Source: Provencibacterium sp.
GTDB taxonomy: Bacteria > Bacillota > Clostridia > Oscillospirales > Ruminococcaceae
Assembly (NCBI GenBank): GCA_022792175.1
Contig: JAAWAN010000028.1
Span: forward strand, 1-64,000
Direction: 5' to 3'
DNA: 64,000 bases
Part shown: positions 25,047 through 33,480 of the stretch, in pieces
How positions within the stretch are numbered: the stretch's first letter is position 1
How the letters are laid out: every line of letters begins with the position of its first letter
Made by a program: the position numbers and the translations under genes
Notes under the pieces: generated by a model
What the model was told of the DNA's origin: nothing
The model's database searches: none
Seen by the model: the letters and a program-made list of their open reading frames with translations, nothing else

Positions 25047-25782
25047 TTACAGCAGACACAGCGCCTCCAGTGTCAGATAAAACAGCTTCTCTCTGGCAGA
25101 GCGATTATTCCACCATTCCCGGTCGTCATAGCTGCCGCTCTCTGCGAGGATATCACCGCTGTAGAGCAGCTGTTCAAAAGCTTTTTCCGAAACTGCGCAA
25201 CGGCCGCCAGCGCGGCGCACTCCATCTCCACCACCCTGCAGCCCTCCTCCCGGCGGTAGGCGACCATCTCCGGTGTTTCCCGATAAAACCCATCGGTCGA
25301 CCAGGTGGCGCACTGCACATAGGAAACCCCATATCTCTGCAATGTATGACAGATGGCCGCTATGGGGGCGGACGGCAGCTCGACAAAGCGGAAGGGCAGC
25401 AGATAGTGATCCCTGCGCAGCGCGCACACGGGGAGAATGACATCTCCCTGCGGGATATCATCCAGCGCGCCGCAGCAGAGGATGGCCCCAACGCCCCGGC
25501 CATACAGCCAGTCAGCCATCATGGCGGCCGAGCCGGAAGCGACTGCCGCCTGAATCATGCAGAGCTCCGTCCCTTTATAGCTCAGCCGGTAAACGGGGAA
25601 ATCCTTCATCTCCGAGCGATAAGCCCCGATTCTCTCCCCCTGGTATTTCTCTACCGCTTCTATCAGTATCTCTTCAAAAAAAGGTCATCAGGGAAAGGGG
25701 GCTCTGGATGCTCCTTTGGATTGATAACCGACTGCCGCTGCGTGCTGTACTCCAAAATCGGATAATCGTTTATGATAATCAC
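25047..25782 (-). pseudogene. Nucleoside phosphorylase-like gene broken by two frameshifts
   Basis: Translation in three successive frames gives a continuous PNP/UDP-family protein of about 245 residues. Part 1 starts at GTG 25782 (AGGAGGG upstream) and reads VIINDYPILEYSTQRQ to PPFPDD. A T7 run near 25676 shifts the frame; one more T would continue as LFFEEILIEAVEKYQ. Part 2 carries YGRGVGAILCCGALDDIPQG and the family motif VVEMECAAL. An A5 run near 25183 shifts it again; one more A gives RKKAFEQLLYSGDILAES. The protein then ends normally at 25047. Both lesions are one-base losses in homopolymers, so real decay and sequencing error are equally open. Confidence 0.75.
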
Positions 25783-25846
25783 CCTCTGCCCTCCTTTTGC
25801 CGCCTGTCCCGCCTTTTTACTGTCTGCTGCCCGGCGCTGGTATTTT

Positions 25847-26233
25847 TTATCCTCTATGGCGCTCAAAGCCGAGATAACGCGTCCCCTGAAAGGTGAGGCG
25901 GCCGCGGTCCCCCTGCGCGAGCAGGCCATATTCCTCCCCGGAAAGCGGCAGCTCCATCCGCTCGCCGTTTTCCAGCTCAAAGGTGGCATAATATCTGCTG
26001 GAGGCATGCAGGCGAGAGGAGTCCGCCGCCGAATGAAAATGATGGATTTCATTGCGCTTGGCGACAACCAGCGCCTGTACTGTCAATACCGGGGAGCGGT
26101 TATTCTTCTGCCAGCGCGCCGCCCCCCTCACCAGCTGCAAAATAATCAGGATGAACACCAGCAGAAAAACGCCGCCCACCAGCAGGGGGACAAGCGCGAA
26201 AAAAGGCGAAAAAGAAAAGGATGCAAAAAACAT
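25847..26233 (-). CDS. DUF2500 family protein
   Basis: A 128-aa protein with one N-terminal membrane segment (about residues 8-33) and a small soluble beta domain. The SSRYYATFELENGERMELPLSGEEYGLLAQGDRGRLTFQGTRYLGF region is typical of DUF2500, described in parts here. It is probably anchored at the membrane with the domain outside or inside unresolved. AGGAGG lies 6 bases before the ATG at 26233. It starts 27 bases after ilvN, so it is likely cotranscribed with the acetolactate synthase genes, without an evident functional link. Confidence 0.82.
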   Translation of the reverse strand: MFFASFSFSPFFALVPLLVGGVFLLVFILIILQLVRGAARWQKNNRSPVLTVQALVVAKRNEIHHFHSAADSSRLHASSRYYATFELENGERMELPLSGEEYGLLAQGDRGRLTFQGTRYLGFERHRG

Positions 26234-26260
26234 GGCTTCCTCCTTCTGCAAAAGCAGCGG

Positions 26261-26767
26261 CTAGGATGGTTTTTTGGCGCCGCTGATGGTGCCGCCGCCC
26301 GTCTGCAGCGCGACCATGCCGGTGCGCACCATCTCCCGGATGGAAAAGGGGCGCAGCAGCTCCACCATCAGTTCGACGCGCTCAGGCGTATCAGAGAGCT
26401 CAATGGTCATGGTGGTGGTGGTAATATCGGCAATCTTCGCCCCCATAATCTCGCAGATGTTGACGATGTTGGGACGCTCATTCTGCCCGGCATGCACCTT
26501 TAACAGAATCAGCTCCCGCTGAATGAGGTCGCTCTGCGGAATGCGCCGGACCTTAATCACATCAATCAGCTTGTTGAGCTGCTTTTCCACCTGCTCAGCC
26601 GTGTGGCTGTCCCCATCGATGACAATCGTCATGCGCGAAAGCGTTTTGTCCTCGGTAATGCCGACGGCCAGCGACTCGATATTATAGCCGCGCCGGGAAA
26701 AAAGACCGGAAATCCGAGAGAGGACGCCGGACTGGTTTTCCACTAAAATGGAGAGAATCTGCTTCAC
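26261..26767 (-). CDS. ilvN: Acetolactate synthase small subunit
   Basis: A 168-aa regulatory subunit (IlvN/IlvH). The N-terminal ACT domain has LVENQSGVLSRISGLFSRRGYNIESL, seen in segments, with the effector-site glycine and asparagine; the C-terminal domain has RELILLKVHA and ITTTTMTIELSD. It binds valine and activates the large subunit encoded 42 bases upstream, giving feedback control at the first common step of branched-chain amino acid synthesis. Confidence 0.95.
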   Translation of the reverse strand: MKQILSILVENQSGVLSRISGLFSRRGYNIESLAVGITEDKTLSRMTIVIDGDSHTAEQVEKQLNKLIDVIKVRRIPQSDLIQRELILLKVHAGQNERPNIVNICEIMGAKIADITTTTMTIELSDTPERVELMVELLRPFSIREMVRTGMVALQTGGGTISGAKKPS

Positions 26768-26809
26768 TTTACTGCCCCTCTCTTTTTCAAAATGTGGCGG
26801 GCGGCAAAA

Positions 26810-28471
26810 TCAGCCCTCTTTCCCGGCCCCGCCGTCTGCAGGCGGCCAGAGCGAGCGCTCCTGCGGGTCTACCGCACAGCAAAGCAGCCGGGGGCCCTTT
26901 TCGTCAAGCAGCCAGCAGAGGGCCTCTTCCATCTCCTCCTCCCGCTCGAGCCGCAGGCCGGGCAGCGAATAAGCGGCGGCAAGCCGGAGAAAGTCCGGCC
27001 CGCCCTGCAGCCGCACTGCGCTCAGCCGCCCGTCATACTGCGTCTGCTGCAGCTCCCGCACCATCCCCAGCGAGCGGTTATCCAGTAAAATCAGCTTAAT
27101 ATCCAGCCCCTCCTGGCAGAGGGTAGAAAGCTCCATCTGCTGCATCTGCAGCGAGCCATCCCCGCAGATGACCACCGTCTGCCGGGCAGGGGAGGCGAGC
27201 TTTGCGCCGATGGCGGCCGGGAGCGAATAGCCCATTGTTCCCATCCCGCCCGAGGTCAGAAAGCGTCCCCCGTTCAGGCTGAGCCCGCGCGCCGCCCAAA
27301 TCTGGTTCTGGCCAACGTCGGCGGTGACAACCGCATCCGCCCGAAGCCTCTCCGAGAGCCGGCGCATCAGCCGGTGCGGGCTGATAAAGCCCGGCCGGGC
27401 GGGGGGAAGCGGCGGCTGCGGCGCCTGTCGCCTGCGGGAAAGCTCCTCTACCCAGCCAGCGCAGTCCACCCTGCCGGTAGACTCGAGCAGCTGGGAGACG
27501 ACTGCCTTCGCATCCCCTACAATCGGAATGGAAGCGCCGAGATTTTTCCCGATTTCAGCGGGATCCACATCGATATGCACCACCCGGCTGCGCTTTTCCA
27601 GAATAGAAGGGGTGGCCAGCGCCCGGTCGCCCACCCGCGCGCCGATAATAACCAGCAGGTCCGCCGACTGCACGGCGAAATTGGCCGTTTCGCTGCCGAA
27701 AGCGCCGAGCATGCCGAAATAGAGCGGATGGATGCCGGGAACAGCGGAAAGGCCCATCATCGTGCAGACCATCGGGATGCCGCACTGCTCGGCCAGCCGG
27801 GCGGTCTCAGCTCCCGCACCCGCCGAGAGAACGCCGCCGCCGATGCAGATAAGCGGCCGGCAGGAGTGAGAGAAGGCCTGCGCCACCCGCTTTATCTGCA
27901 ACGCATTCCCCATCACGGTGGGCTTATAGCCGCGGATACAGACGGTATCCGGGCAGGAAAACTCTATCCGCTCCCGCTGCACATCCACCGGCAGGTCGAT
28001 GAGAACCGGTCCCGGCCGCCCTGAAGAGGCGATATAAAAGGCCTCGCTCAGAATGCGGCCTATCTGCTGCGGCTGCTTGCAGAGATAGGAATATTTGGTA
28101 AATGGCTCCGCCGCGCCGGTAATATCCGCCTCCTGAAACACATCCCTGCCAATCTGGTCGCGGCTGACCTGGCCGGTGATGGCGACCAGCGGGATAGAAT
28201 CCATATAGGCGGTGGCAAGGCCGGTCAGCAGATTGGTGGCCCCCGGCCCGCTCGTTGCTAAAACCACGCCCGCTTTCCCGCTGATGCGCGCATAGCCGGA
28301 GGCCGCATGAACGGCATTCTGCTCCTGGCGCACCAGCACATGATGAATCGGGGAGGCGGGCAGGCAGTCATAAACCGGGCAGATGGCGGCTCCCGGATAT
28401 CCGAAGACCACTCGGGTCCCCTGCAGCTTCAGCGCTTCGATAATCGCCTGCGCGACAGTGATGTTGGCCAT
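26810..28471 (-). CDS. ilvB: Acetolactate synthase large subunit
   Basis: A 553-aa thiamine diphosphate enzyme that makes acetolactate or acetohydroxybutyrate from pyruvate. The activating glutamate is E50 in RQEQNAVHAASGYAR, FAD-binding region motifs include FQEADITGAAEPFTKYS, and the ThDP/Mg motif begins GDGSLQM with DNRSLGMVRELQQ after it. Family members usually have RHEQ; here it is RQEQ. Length is typical. AGGAGA is 13 bases before the ATG. The promoter -10 box lies inside a repeat element (28522-28591) that forms most of its leader. Confidence 0.94.
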   Translation of the reverse strand: MANITVAQAIIEALKLQGTRVVFGYPGAAICPVYDCLPASPIHHVLVRQEQNAVHAASGYARISGKAGVVLATSGPGATNLLTGLATAYMDSIPLVAITGQVSRDQIGRDVFQEADITGAAEPFTKYSYLCKQPQQIGRILSEAFYIASSGRPGPVLIDLPVDVQRERIEFSCPDTVCIRGYKPTVMGNALQIKRVAQAFSHSCRPLICIGGGVLSAGAGAETARLAEQCGIPMVCTMMGLSAVPGIHPLYFGMLGAFGSETANFAVQSADLLVIIGARVGDRALATPSILEKRSRVVHIDVDPAEIGKNLGASIPIVGDAKAVVSQLLESTGRVDCAGWVEELSRRRQAPQPPLPPARPGFISPHRLMRRLSERLRADAVVTADVGQNQIWAARGLSLNGGRFLTSGGMGTMGYSLPAAIGAKLASPARQTVVICGDGSLQMQQMELSTLCQEGLDIKLILLDNRSLGMVRELQQTQYDGRLSAVRLQGGPDFLRLAAAYSLPGLRLEREEEMEEALCWLLDEKGPRLLCCAVDPQERSLWPPADGGAGKEG

Positions 28472-28521
28472 CCTGATTTTCGTCTCTCCTTTTTATTGAG
28501 GGGTTGCTGCTTTGCAGCTAT

Positions 28522-28591
28522 GGCATAATCGGCCATGCCCGTAGAGCGGCCAAATAAATCGGCGTATAATAGCCGCTTTACGGCTATTATA
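28522..28591 (-). repeat. Palindromic repeat, copy A, in the ilvB leader
   Basis: About 70 bases nearly identical, in opposite orientation, to 29487-29558. Read on the minus strand it starts with the 10-bp arms ATAATAGCCG / CGGCTATTAT around TAAAG-type loop bases, then ACGCCGATTTATT, then a second GGCC...GGCC stem. A degenerate third stem (AGCTGC/GCAGC) follows toward the gene, parallel to copy C on the other side. Confidence 0.8.
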
Positions 28592-28615
28592 TCATAAAGC
28601 AAAGCGGATGAGCAA
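28586..28615 (-). promoter_or_regulatory. Promoter of ilvB
   Basis: On the minus strand TTGCTC (28610-28615), 18 bases, TATAAT (28586-28591). The -10 box is the outer edge of repeat copy A, so transcription would begin inside the palindrome, which therefore could act as an operator or as an RNA stem at the 5' end. Confidence 0.5.
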
Positions 28616-28629
28616 GCTTGCCCATCCGC
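28596..28629 (-). terminator. Terminator of the gene at 28646
   Basis: A 13-bp stem (28604-28616 with 28617-28629, one G-U pair on the minus strand) contains AAGCTT at its tip and is followed by TTTGCTTTATG. It overlaps the ilvB -35 region. Confidence 0.55.
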
Positions 28630-28645
28630 TCCCGGTGCTCTCCGA

Positions 28646-29290
28646 TTATTTTTGTATGCAGGCAGCCTCTTTTGTCCAAAGTTCCTTCAGCTTTGCACAC
28701 AGATATTCCTGTACCCAGGGTTCACACTGCTCAAACAGGCAGCGCATGATTTCTTCATCTGCTGCCGCGACCTGATAGCATGCGTGGCTTCCGCTCCCGT
28801 TTTCCTGATAGAAGCTGACCAGTGCCTGCAGCTCGTTTCCCCAATCGCGTTCATCGGCAAAATAGTGGTGGTGGCCGGTCTTAAACTCCGGCAGTGCGTG
28901 AATTTCGGCGCGCAGCGCTGGCATACGCATGCAGCAGAGCTCCTTGAGCTTTTCAGGGGTCAGATAGGCCAGCCCGGAAAGGGCGCGCAGGTCATGCTTT
29001 ACCGCGCCGGCCAGATGGGTGGGAATGGCTTCTCCGGCTGCGGCCATGCGGGTAAAGAGATTATCGTCATAGAGGGCGGCATGATATATGTAGTCGCACA
29101 GCGACAGACCGCTGCGCTGAAGAACATCAAGCAGGCCTGCATAGTGTCCGGCCATTTTACAGGCTGCCTGCGAAGAACCTTCCTCCTCTTTGATGAGGGC
29201 GAGCAGTGCCGCAATCCCCTTATCCCGTAATAGGCCGCGGTAGACCGTCATGGCGTTCAGATTAAATAGCAGATGATTCCATTCATTCAT
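28646..29290 (-). CDS. Unrecognised soluble protein bracketed by repeats
   Basis: A 214-aa helical protein without signal peptide or membrane segment. The first half (YRGLLRDKGIAALLALIK, LCDYIYHAALYDDNLFTRMA, LAGAVKHDLRALSGLAYL) resembles the N-terminal, non-ATPase part of clostridial DUF815 AAA proteins, where a similar W/L-x-Y-I-x-A-x-x-x-D-x-N-x-F pattern occurs. The P-loop ATPase domain is absent and the second half (TGHHHYFADERDWGNELQ) is unfamiliar. This is a weak resemblance, not an assignment. AGGAGAGG precedes the ATG, and it has its own promoter (29344-29373) and terminator. Confidence 0.65.
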   Translation of the reverse strand: MNEWNHLLFNLNAMTVYRGLLRDKGIAALLALIKEEEGSSQAACKMAGHYAGLLDVLQRSGLSLCDYIYHAALYDDNLFTRMAAAGEAIPTHLAGAVKHDLRALSGLAYLTPEKLKELCCMRMPALRAEIHALPEFKTGHHHYFADERDWGNELQALVSFYQENGSGSHACYQVAAADEEIMRCLFEQCEPWVQEYLCAKLKELWTKEAACIQK

Positions 29291-29343
29291 TGGCTTTACC
29301 TCTCCTGTGCAGTTGCAGTTTATCCTTTGGGTATCCTGGCTTT

Positions 29344-29373
29344 ATTGTACGTTAAAGCGCATTCCCCTGTCAA
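29344..29373 (-). promoter_or_regulatory. Promoter of the gene at 28646
   Basis: On the minus strand TTGACA (29368-29373), 18 bases, TACAAT (29344-29349), about 55 bases before the start codon. Confidence 0.65.
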
Positions 29374-29464
29374 TGAACAAAATGTCCCATCAATGCCAGC
29401 AAAACCCTTTTGCCAGGCACTTTCCCGCCTGTCTTCGCGCCTTTGTCCGGTCGGGATGCAAGCC

Positions 29465-29494
29465 TTGACGCGAGATAAAAAAATAAGGTATAAT
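29465..29494 (+). promoter_or_regulatory. Promoter of the substrate-binding lipoprotein gene
   Basis: TTGACG (29465-29470), 18 bases, TATAAT (29489-29494). As at ilvB, the -10 box is the outer edge of a repeat copy. Confidence 0.6.
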
Positions 29495-29623
29495 AACCGC
29501 AAAGCGGTTATTATACGCCGATTTATTCGGCCGCCCTATGGGCATGGCCGATGATACCACAATCGCTCTGCGTTTGTGGTATCATAGCCGCAAAGCGGCT
29601 ATGATACGCCCATTTATCCGGCC
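29487..29623 (+). repeat. Palindromic repeat, copies B and C
   Basis: Copy B (29487-29558) has near-inverted ends GGTATAAT and ATGATACC, the 10-bp arms ATAATAACCG / CGGTTATTAT, the linker ACGCCGATTTATT and a CGGCC-GCCC/GGGC-GGCCG stem. Copy C (29578-29623) repeats the first palindrome (TATCATAGCCG / CGGCTATGATA) and linker and is then cut off. A 10-bp stem (29553-29562 with 29574-29583) joins B and C. Arms of A, B and C differ by paired, compensatory changes. The elements occupy most of the 195-base leader before the gene at 29689. Confidence 0.8.
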
Positions 29624-29688
29624 CCCTGTTAGACTGGCAGGGAGATGGATGACAGGCTTATCCGAAGAGCTGAAAGGAGGAAAAGGCG

Positions 29689-30642
29689 GTGAAAACAAGC
29701 AGAAGGTGGCTGTGCATCTGCCTTATCGGCCTTCTGTTCTGCGCCTGCAGCCGGCAGCTTCAGAAGGCTCCGGCTTCCTCCCATCCGGAGCCTTCTGAAA
29801 GCAGTTCAAGCGAATCGCAAAAAGCAGATCTGAATTTTCCGGTAACCATAGGCGAAACAGTCCTTTCGGAGAAACCAGAACGGGTGGTCTCCCTCAATCC
29901 CTCTATAACAGAAATCCTCTGCGATATGGGGCTGCAGGCTGCGCTGGCAGGAATCGGAGAGTTCGATAGCCCGCCCTCCCTTTCCGAGGAAAAGCCCCGC
30001 TGCGGCAGCGAAACGGCGCCGGATATCCCGGCGGTGCTTCAGGCGGGCGCGCAGGCAGTGCTTTCAGTCAGCCCTCTCCCTGAGCGTGCGCAGCGCCAGC
30101 TAGAAGAAGCAGATATCCCGCTGGTTCGGCTGGACAAGCCGGAAAGGGTGGAAGAGCTGCCCTTTTATTATGAGCAGATTGCCAAAGCGCTGCTGGGCGA
30201 GGAGGAGGGGGCCACCGCCGCTGCCGCCTTTTATGAACCGCTGATGGCGCGCTTTCATCTGCTGCTTTTGGCGGCAGATGAGCTTTCCGAACATCCGCTG
30301 GGGGCCTTCGCCGCCTTTCTTCCGCTGACGCTGGCCACCTCCGATTGTCTGCAGGGGAGGCTTTTAGAGCAGTGCGGCATCTCGAATGCGGCGGCAGAAT
30401 ACAGCGAATGGCAATATCCGCAGGAGCTGCTTATTCCCTTCGAGCCGGAGGTGCTGGTGGTGGATACCCGCACGGTGACACCGGAGGAGGTAAGCGCCCA
30501 TCCCAATTACCGAACCACCCCCTGTGCGGTGAACGGCCGCATTTTGGGAATTGACGGAAGCGCGATTGAAAACTGCGGCCAGCGGCTGTTTGAGGCCGCC
30601 GAAGAGATGGCCCTGCTGGCGGGCGCGGTGCTGCCGGACTGA
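29689..30642 (+). CDS. ABC transporter substrate-binding lipoprotein (BtuF/FepB-like)
   Basis: A 317-aa lipoprotein. The signal peptide ends in a lipobox LLFCAC with the acylated cysteine near residue 19, followed by a Ser/Glu-rich linker and a periplasmic-binding-like fold of the type III (helical backbone) class: PERVVSLNPSITEILCDMG is the classic opening and EPEVLVVDT a later family motif. These proteins capture cobalamin, haem or iron-siderophores. No permease or ATPase gene is adjacent, so it would have to work with a transporter encoded elsewhere. GTG start with AAAGGAGG upstream. Confidence 0.83.
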   Translation: MKTSRRWLCICLIGLLFCACSRQLQKAPASSHPEPSESSSSESQKADLNFPVTIGETVLSEKPERVVSLNPSITEILCDMGLQAALAGIGEFDSPPSLSEEKPRCGSETAPDIPAVLQAGAQAVLSVSPLPERAQRQLEEADIPLVRLDKPERVEELPFYYEQIAKALLGEEEGATAAAAFYEPLMARFHLLLLAADELSEHPLGAFAAFLPLTLATSDCLQGRLLEQCGISNAAAEYSEWQYPQELLIPFEPEVLVVDTRTVTPEEVSAHPNYRTTPCAVNGRILGIDGSAIENCGQRLFEAAEEMALLAGAVLPD

Positions 30643-30695
30643 GGGCAAAAAATCCTTTAAGAGAGCGCTTATTCTTTACAAGGAAGGCGAATAAA

Positions 30696-31265
30696 ATGAC
30701 CAGGGAGGAACTGGTTACCCTGTTAGACGAATCTCCGGTAGTGGCCGCCGTAAAGGATGACCCGGGGTTGCAGCGCTGCCTCTTCAGCGAATGCCGGGTG
30801 GCCTTCATTCTCTATGGCGATATCTGTACCGTTCCGGCAATCATATCTGCCCTCAAAAAGACGGGCAAGGTTGTCTTTGTCCACATCGATTTAATCGATG
30901 GACTCTCTGCGCGGGAGGTAGCGGTCGACTTTATTGCGGAAAACACCCATGCGGACGGTATTATCAGCACCCGCCCCGCGCTGATCCGGCATGCCAGAGA
31001 GCAGGGGTTGTTCACCGTTCAGCGGTTTTTCCTGCTGGATTCAATTGCCCTGCAAAATGTTCAGCGGCAGATGGAGAGCGGAAGCGCCGACCTTATCGAA
31101 ATCCTGCCCGGTGTGATGCCAAAGATTATCCGGCGCCTGGCCGGCTCCTCGGGCAAGCCGCTCATTGCAGGCGGGCTTATCAGCGATAAAGAGGATATTC
31201 TGCAGGCGCTGGGAGCCGGGGCGATTGCCATTTCTTCCACCAATGAGGGCGTCTGGTTTATGTAA
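30696..31265 (+). CDS. glpP: Glycerol uptake operon antiterminator GlpP
   Basis: A 189-aa GlpP-family TIM-barrel protein. Seen are VAAVKDDPGLQRCLFS, VFVHIDLIDGLS, ADGIISTRPALIRHA, LLDSIALQNVQRQ and EILPGVMPKIIRRLA, all conserved in GlpP. In Bacillus subtilis GlpP binds glycerol-3-phosphate and lets polymerase read through leader terminators of glpFK and glpD. The window holds a glycerol operon (54333 to 48943) with a terminator in its leader at 54387-54436, a likely target. It sits 53 bases after the lipoprotein gene and AAGGAAGGCG precedes the ATG. Confidence 0.94.
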   Translation: MTREELVTLLDESPVVAAVKDDPGLQRCLFSECRVAFILYGDICTVPAIISALKKTGKVVFVHIDLIDGLSAREVAVDFIAENTHADGIISTRPALIRHAREQGLFTVQRFFLLDSIALQNVQRQMESGSADLIEILPGVMPKIIRRLAGSSGKPLIAGGLISDKEDILQALGAGAIAISSTNEGVWFM

Positions 31266-31354
31266 GAATGCCTTCCGCTCTGCCGGGACGATGAGCCTGT
31301 TGCCAAACAAAGGATTACCCGGAAAGCATGCGGACAAAGCCTGAGGCGCCGCCT

Positions 31355-31410
31355 TTTATCCGCAAATGCGGATAAAGCCGCTGCTTTTCCGGTATCCGCC
31401 GGCCGGAAAA
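31355..31410. repeat. Hairpin pair, possibly a degenerate copy of the 170-bp repeat
   Basis: TTTATCCGC/GCGGATAAA (31355-31363 with 31368-31376) is followed by TTTTCCGG/CCGGAAAA (31385-31392 with 31403-31410). The second stem and the following AATTTT closely resemble the TTTTTCCGG...CCGGAAAAAT hairpin of the repeats at 16250 and 37212. Nothing else is seen in the 31266-31607 gap apart from the terminator at 31430-31470. Confidence 0.45.
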
Positions 31411-31429
31411 ATTTTCATTTCTTATCAAG

Positions 31430-31470
31430 AAAACCCGCCTTTGGCTTCGTCGGAGCCAAAGGCGGGTTTT
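31430..31470. terminator. Strong terminator after glpP
   Basis: A perfect 17-bp stem (31430-31446 with 31454-31470) with a 7-base loop, bounded by AAAA on one side and TTTT on the other, so it can work in both directions between glpP and the convergent chemoreceptor gene. Confidence 0.88.
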
Positions 31471-31607
31471 GCGTTTCTGAGGACTGCGGCTTATCCTGCC
31501 GCAGCTCTATCTTTTGGCAAAAGAGAGAAGGGCGTTTTTAGACTTCTTTTTTCTTCCTAAGTCTGCCGCATTCTCAGAAGCGGCCGAACGGGCCGACAAA
31601 AAAGGAA

Positions 31608-33374
31608 TTAGAAAATCTCATCCCCATATTTGTCATCGCTCGAAAAGCTGGCAGTATAGGAGGGAGTGTAGGAGGATTCCTCCGAATAGCCGATCATCCC
31701 CGAATCCTTCAAGCGGAACTTTTTCACCAGCTCCTTGAGCAGCTGAGACTGGCCGGAAAGCTCCTCAGAGGCCGCTGCGGACTGCTCGGCGGTCGCCGAG
31801 TTCGTTTGAACAACACCGGAAATCTGGTCGATGCCCATCGTTGCCTGCGCAATGGCAGAAGCCTGCTCCTGCGAGGCCTGCGCAATCTGGTTAACCAGCT
31901 CTGCCGATTTCCCGGAGGCTGCCACAATGCGGTCGAGAGAAGCCTCGGTTGCAACGGCAATATCCACGCCCTCGCGCACTGCCTGAACGGTATTTTCAAT
32001 CAGCGTCGCCGTGTTCTTGGAGGCATCCGCACTCTTGGAAGCGAGATTGCGAACCTCATCTGCAACCACAGCAAATCCCTTGCCCGCCACCCCGGCGCGC
32101 GCAGCCTCTACCGCCGCATTCAGCGCAAGAATATTGGTCTGGGAAGCAATGTTTTCGATCGTCTTGATAATTTTCTGAATCTGGTCGGTCGTTTCGCGAA
32201 TCTGCTCCATCGCCGCCGCCATGTGGTTCATCTGCTCCTTGCCGGTCTCCAGTTCCTGCATGGAAATCTTCGAGCTTTCATCCGCCTCAGCCGCATTCTG
32301 GGCGCTCTCGCTCACCCTCTTGGAGAGCTCATCAAAGGTTGCCGCCAGCTCTTCCACTGCGCTTGCCTGGGAAACAGCGCCCTGGGAGAGCGCCTGGGCA
32401 CCATCCGCAACCTGGCCGGAACCGCTGGAAACCTGCTCGGCCGCCTGGTCAATCTGAGCGAGCGTTCCGTTAAGCGAAGTGAGAATCTGGTTGCCGGAGG
32501 AACGCAGCGAAGAAAACTCGCCGAGATATTCCATATCCATCTCTACGCTCATGTCGCCGGCTGCAATCGAGCTCATCCGGCTGCTGATATGTTCAATATA
32601 GGAGGCAAGCGTTTTTAAAACAAAGCGCAGGTTCTCCGCCAGATCACCGAGCTCATCTTTCGACTGATAGATAATCTCGCTGTGCAGGTTGCCCTTGGCC
32701 ATCCCCTGAATTGCCTTTTCAATTTCCTGAATCGGATAAACCAGACCTTTGGTAATTGTAACGACAACGCCCATTGAAATCAGCAGGCTGACTACCGCCA
32801 GCGCAATCAGAATCCAGAAGCAGACCGTTTTGGTGTTCATGCCCGTCTGATAATAGCTCTGTGCCCCCTGGGCAGAGCTGTCGATAACCTTCTGCAATGT
32901 ATCAGTCAGGACAGCGCAGGCATCGCCATATTCCCCTTCCAGAATGCTCAGCGCCATTTCCTTATTTCCCGACTGCAGATACTGCGTGGCCGCCGCCCGG
33001 GGCTCCCGAACCGCACTCATCTGCCGTTCCACGTCAGAAAGCAGCTGCGTATCCCCGTTAAAAACCTTTTTCAGATCGTCTATCGCCTCACTGAGCTGAG
33101 CGGCGTAGCCGTCCGCCTCGCTGAGCAGTGCTGAGGATTCAGCTGCATCTGTGCTTGCATAAGCGCGCATAATGGTCATGCGGGTCTTGGTGGTGCATAT
33201 CTGTGCCTGCATGGCATAAGCTGTTGTCGGATAAGGAATCTGATAGAAATCACTCAGTCCTCCGGAGACAACATTCAGTCCTACCCCCGCAATCACAACT
33301 GCAACGATATAAAAGCCCATCAAAATTCCGAACCCTGCCAACAGCTTGCTGCGGACCTTCAGATTTTTAAACAT
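31608..33374 (-). CDS. Methyl-accepting chemotaxis protein
   Basis: A 588-aa chemoreceptor. Membrane segment 1 covers about residues 8-35, a four-helix-bundle-type sensor about 36-183, membrane segment 2 about 184-208, then a HAMP domain and a long methylated helical domain. The signalling tip is intact: [20 protein letters not shown] with [15 protein letters not shown]. The last residues (GDEIF) lack the aromatic pentapeptide used for CheR tethering. It senses an unknown ligand outside the cell and controls CheA. No che genes are adjacent; the only related protein nearby is the hemerythrin-receiver protein at 11434. Confidence 0.94.
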   Translation of the reverse strand: MFKNLKVRSKLLAGFGILMGFYIVAVVIAGVGLNVVSGGLSDFYQIPYPTTAYAMQAQICTTKTRMTIMRAYASTDAAESSALLSEADGYAAQLSEAIDDLKKVFNGDTQLLSDVERQMSAVREPRAAATQYLQSGNKEMALSILEGEYGDACAVLTDTLQKVIDSSAQGAQSYYQTGMNTKTVCFWILIALAVVSLLISMGVVVTITKGLVYPIQEIEKAIQGMAKGNLHSEIIYQSKDELGDLAENLRFVLKTLASYIEHISSRMSSIAAGDMSVEMDMEYLGEFSSLRSSGNQILTSLNGTLAQIDQAAEQVSSGSGQVADGAQALSQGAVSQASAVEELAATFDELSKRVSESAQNAAEADESSKISMQELETGKEQMNHMAAAMEQIRETTDQIQKIIKTIENIASQTNILALNAAVEAARAGVAGKGFAVVADEVRNLASKSADASKNTATLIENTVQAVREGVDIAVATEASLDRIVAASGKSAELVNQIAQASQEQASAIAQATMGIDQISGVVQTNSATAEQSAAASEELSGQSQLLKELVKKFRLKDSGMIGYSEESSYTPSYTASFSSDDKYGDEIF

Positions 33375-33426
33375 GCCATCCCTCTCCCTGTAATGTTATC
33401 CTCTTGCAACAATGGAATCGTCTTTA

Positions 33427-33455
33427 AGTATACAAACTTTGGCGAAGAAATGCAA
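33427..33455 (-). promoter_or_regulatory. Promoter of the chemoreceptor gene
   Basis: On the minus strand TTGCAT (33450-33455), 17 bases, TATACT (33427-33432). A perfect 12-bp palindrome CGGATATATCCG (33464-33475) lies just upstream of the -35 box. Confidence 0.65.
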
Positions 33456-33480
33456 CCTTTTCTCGGATATATCCGCCCTG

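Noticed and set aside
25170-25200. Programmed -1 frameshift in the phosphorylase gene
   Set aside because: The run is only five A and does not form an X-XXY-YYZ heptamer with the frame in use, no downstream pseudoknot is evident, and a second break exists upstream.
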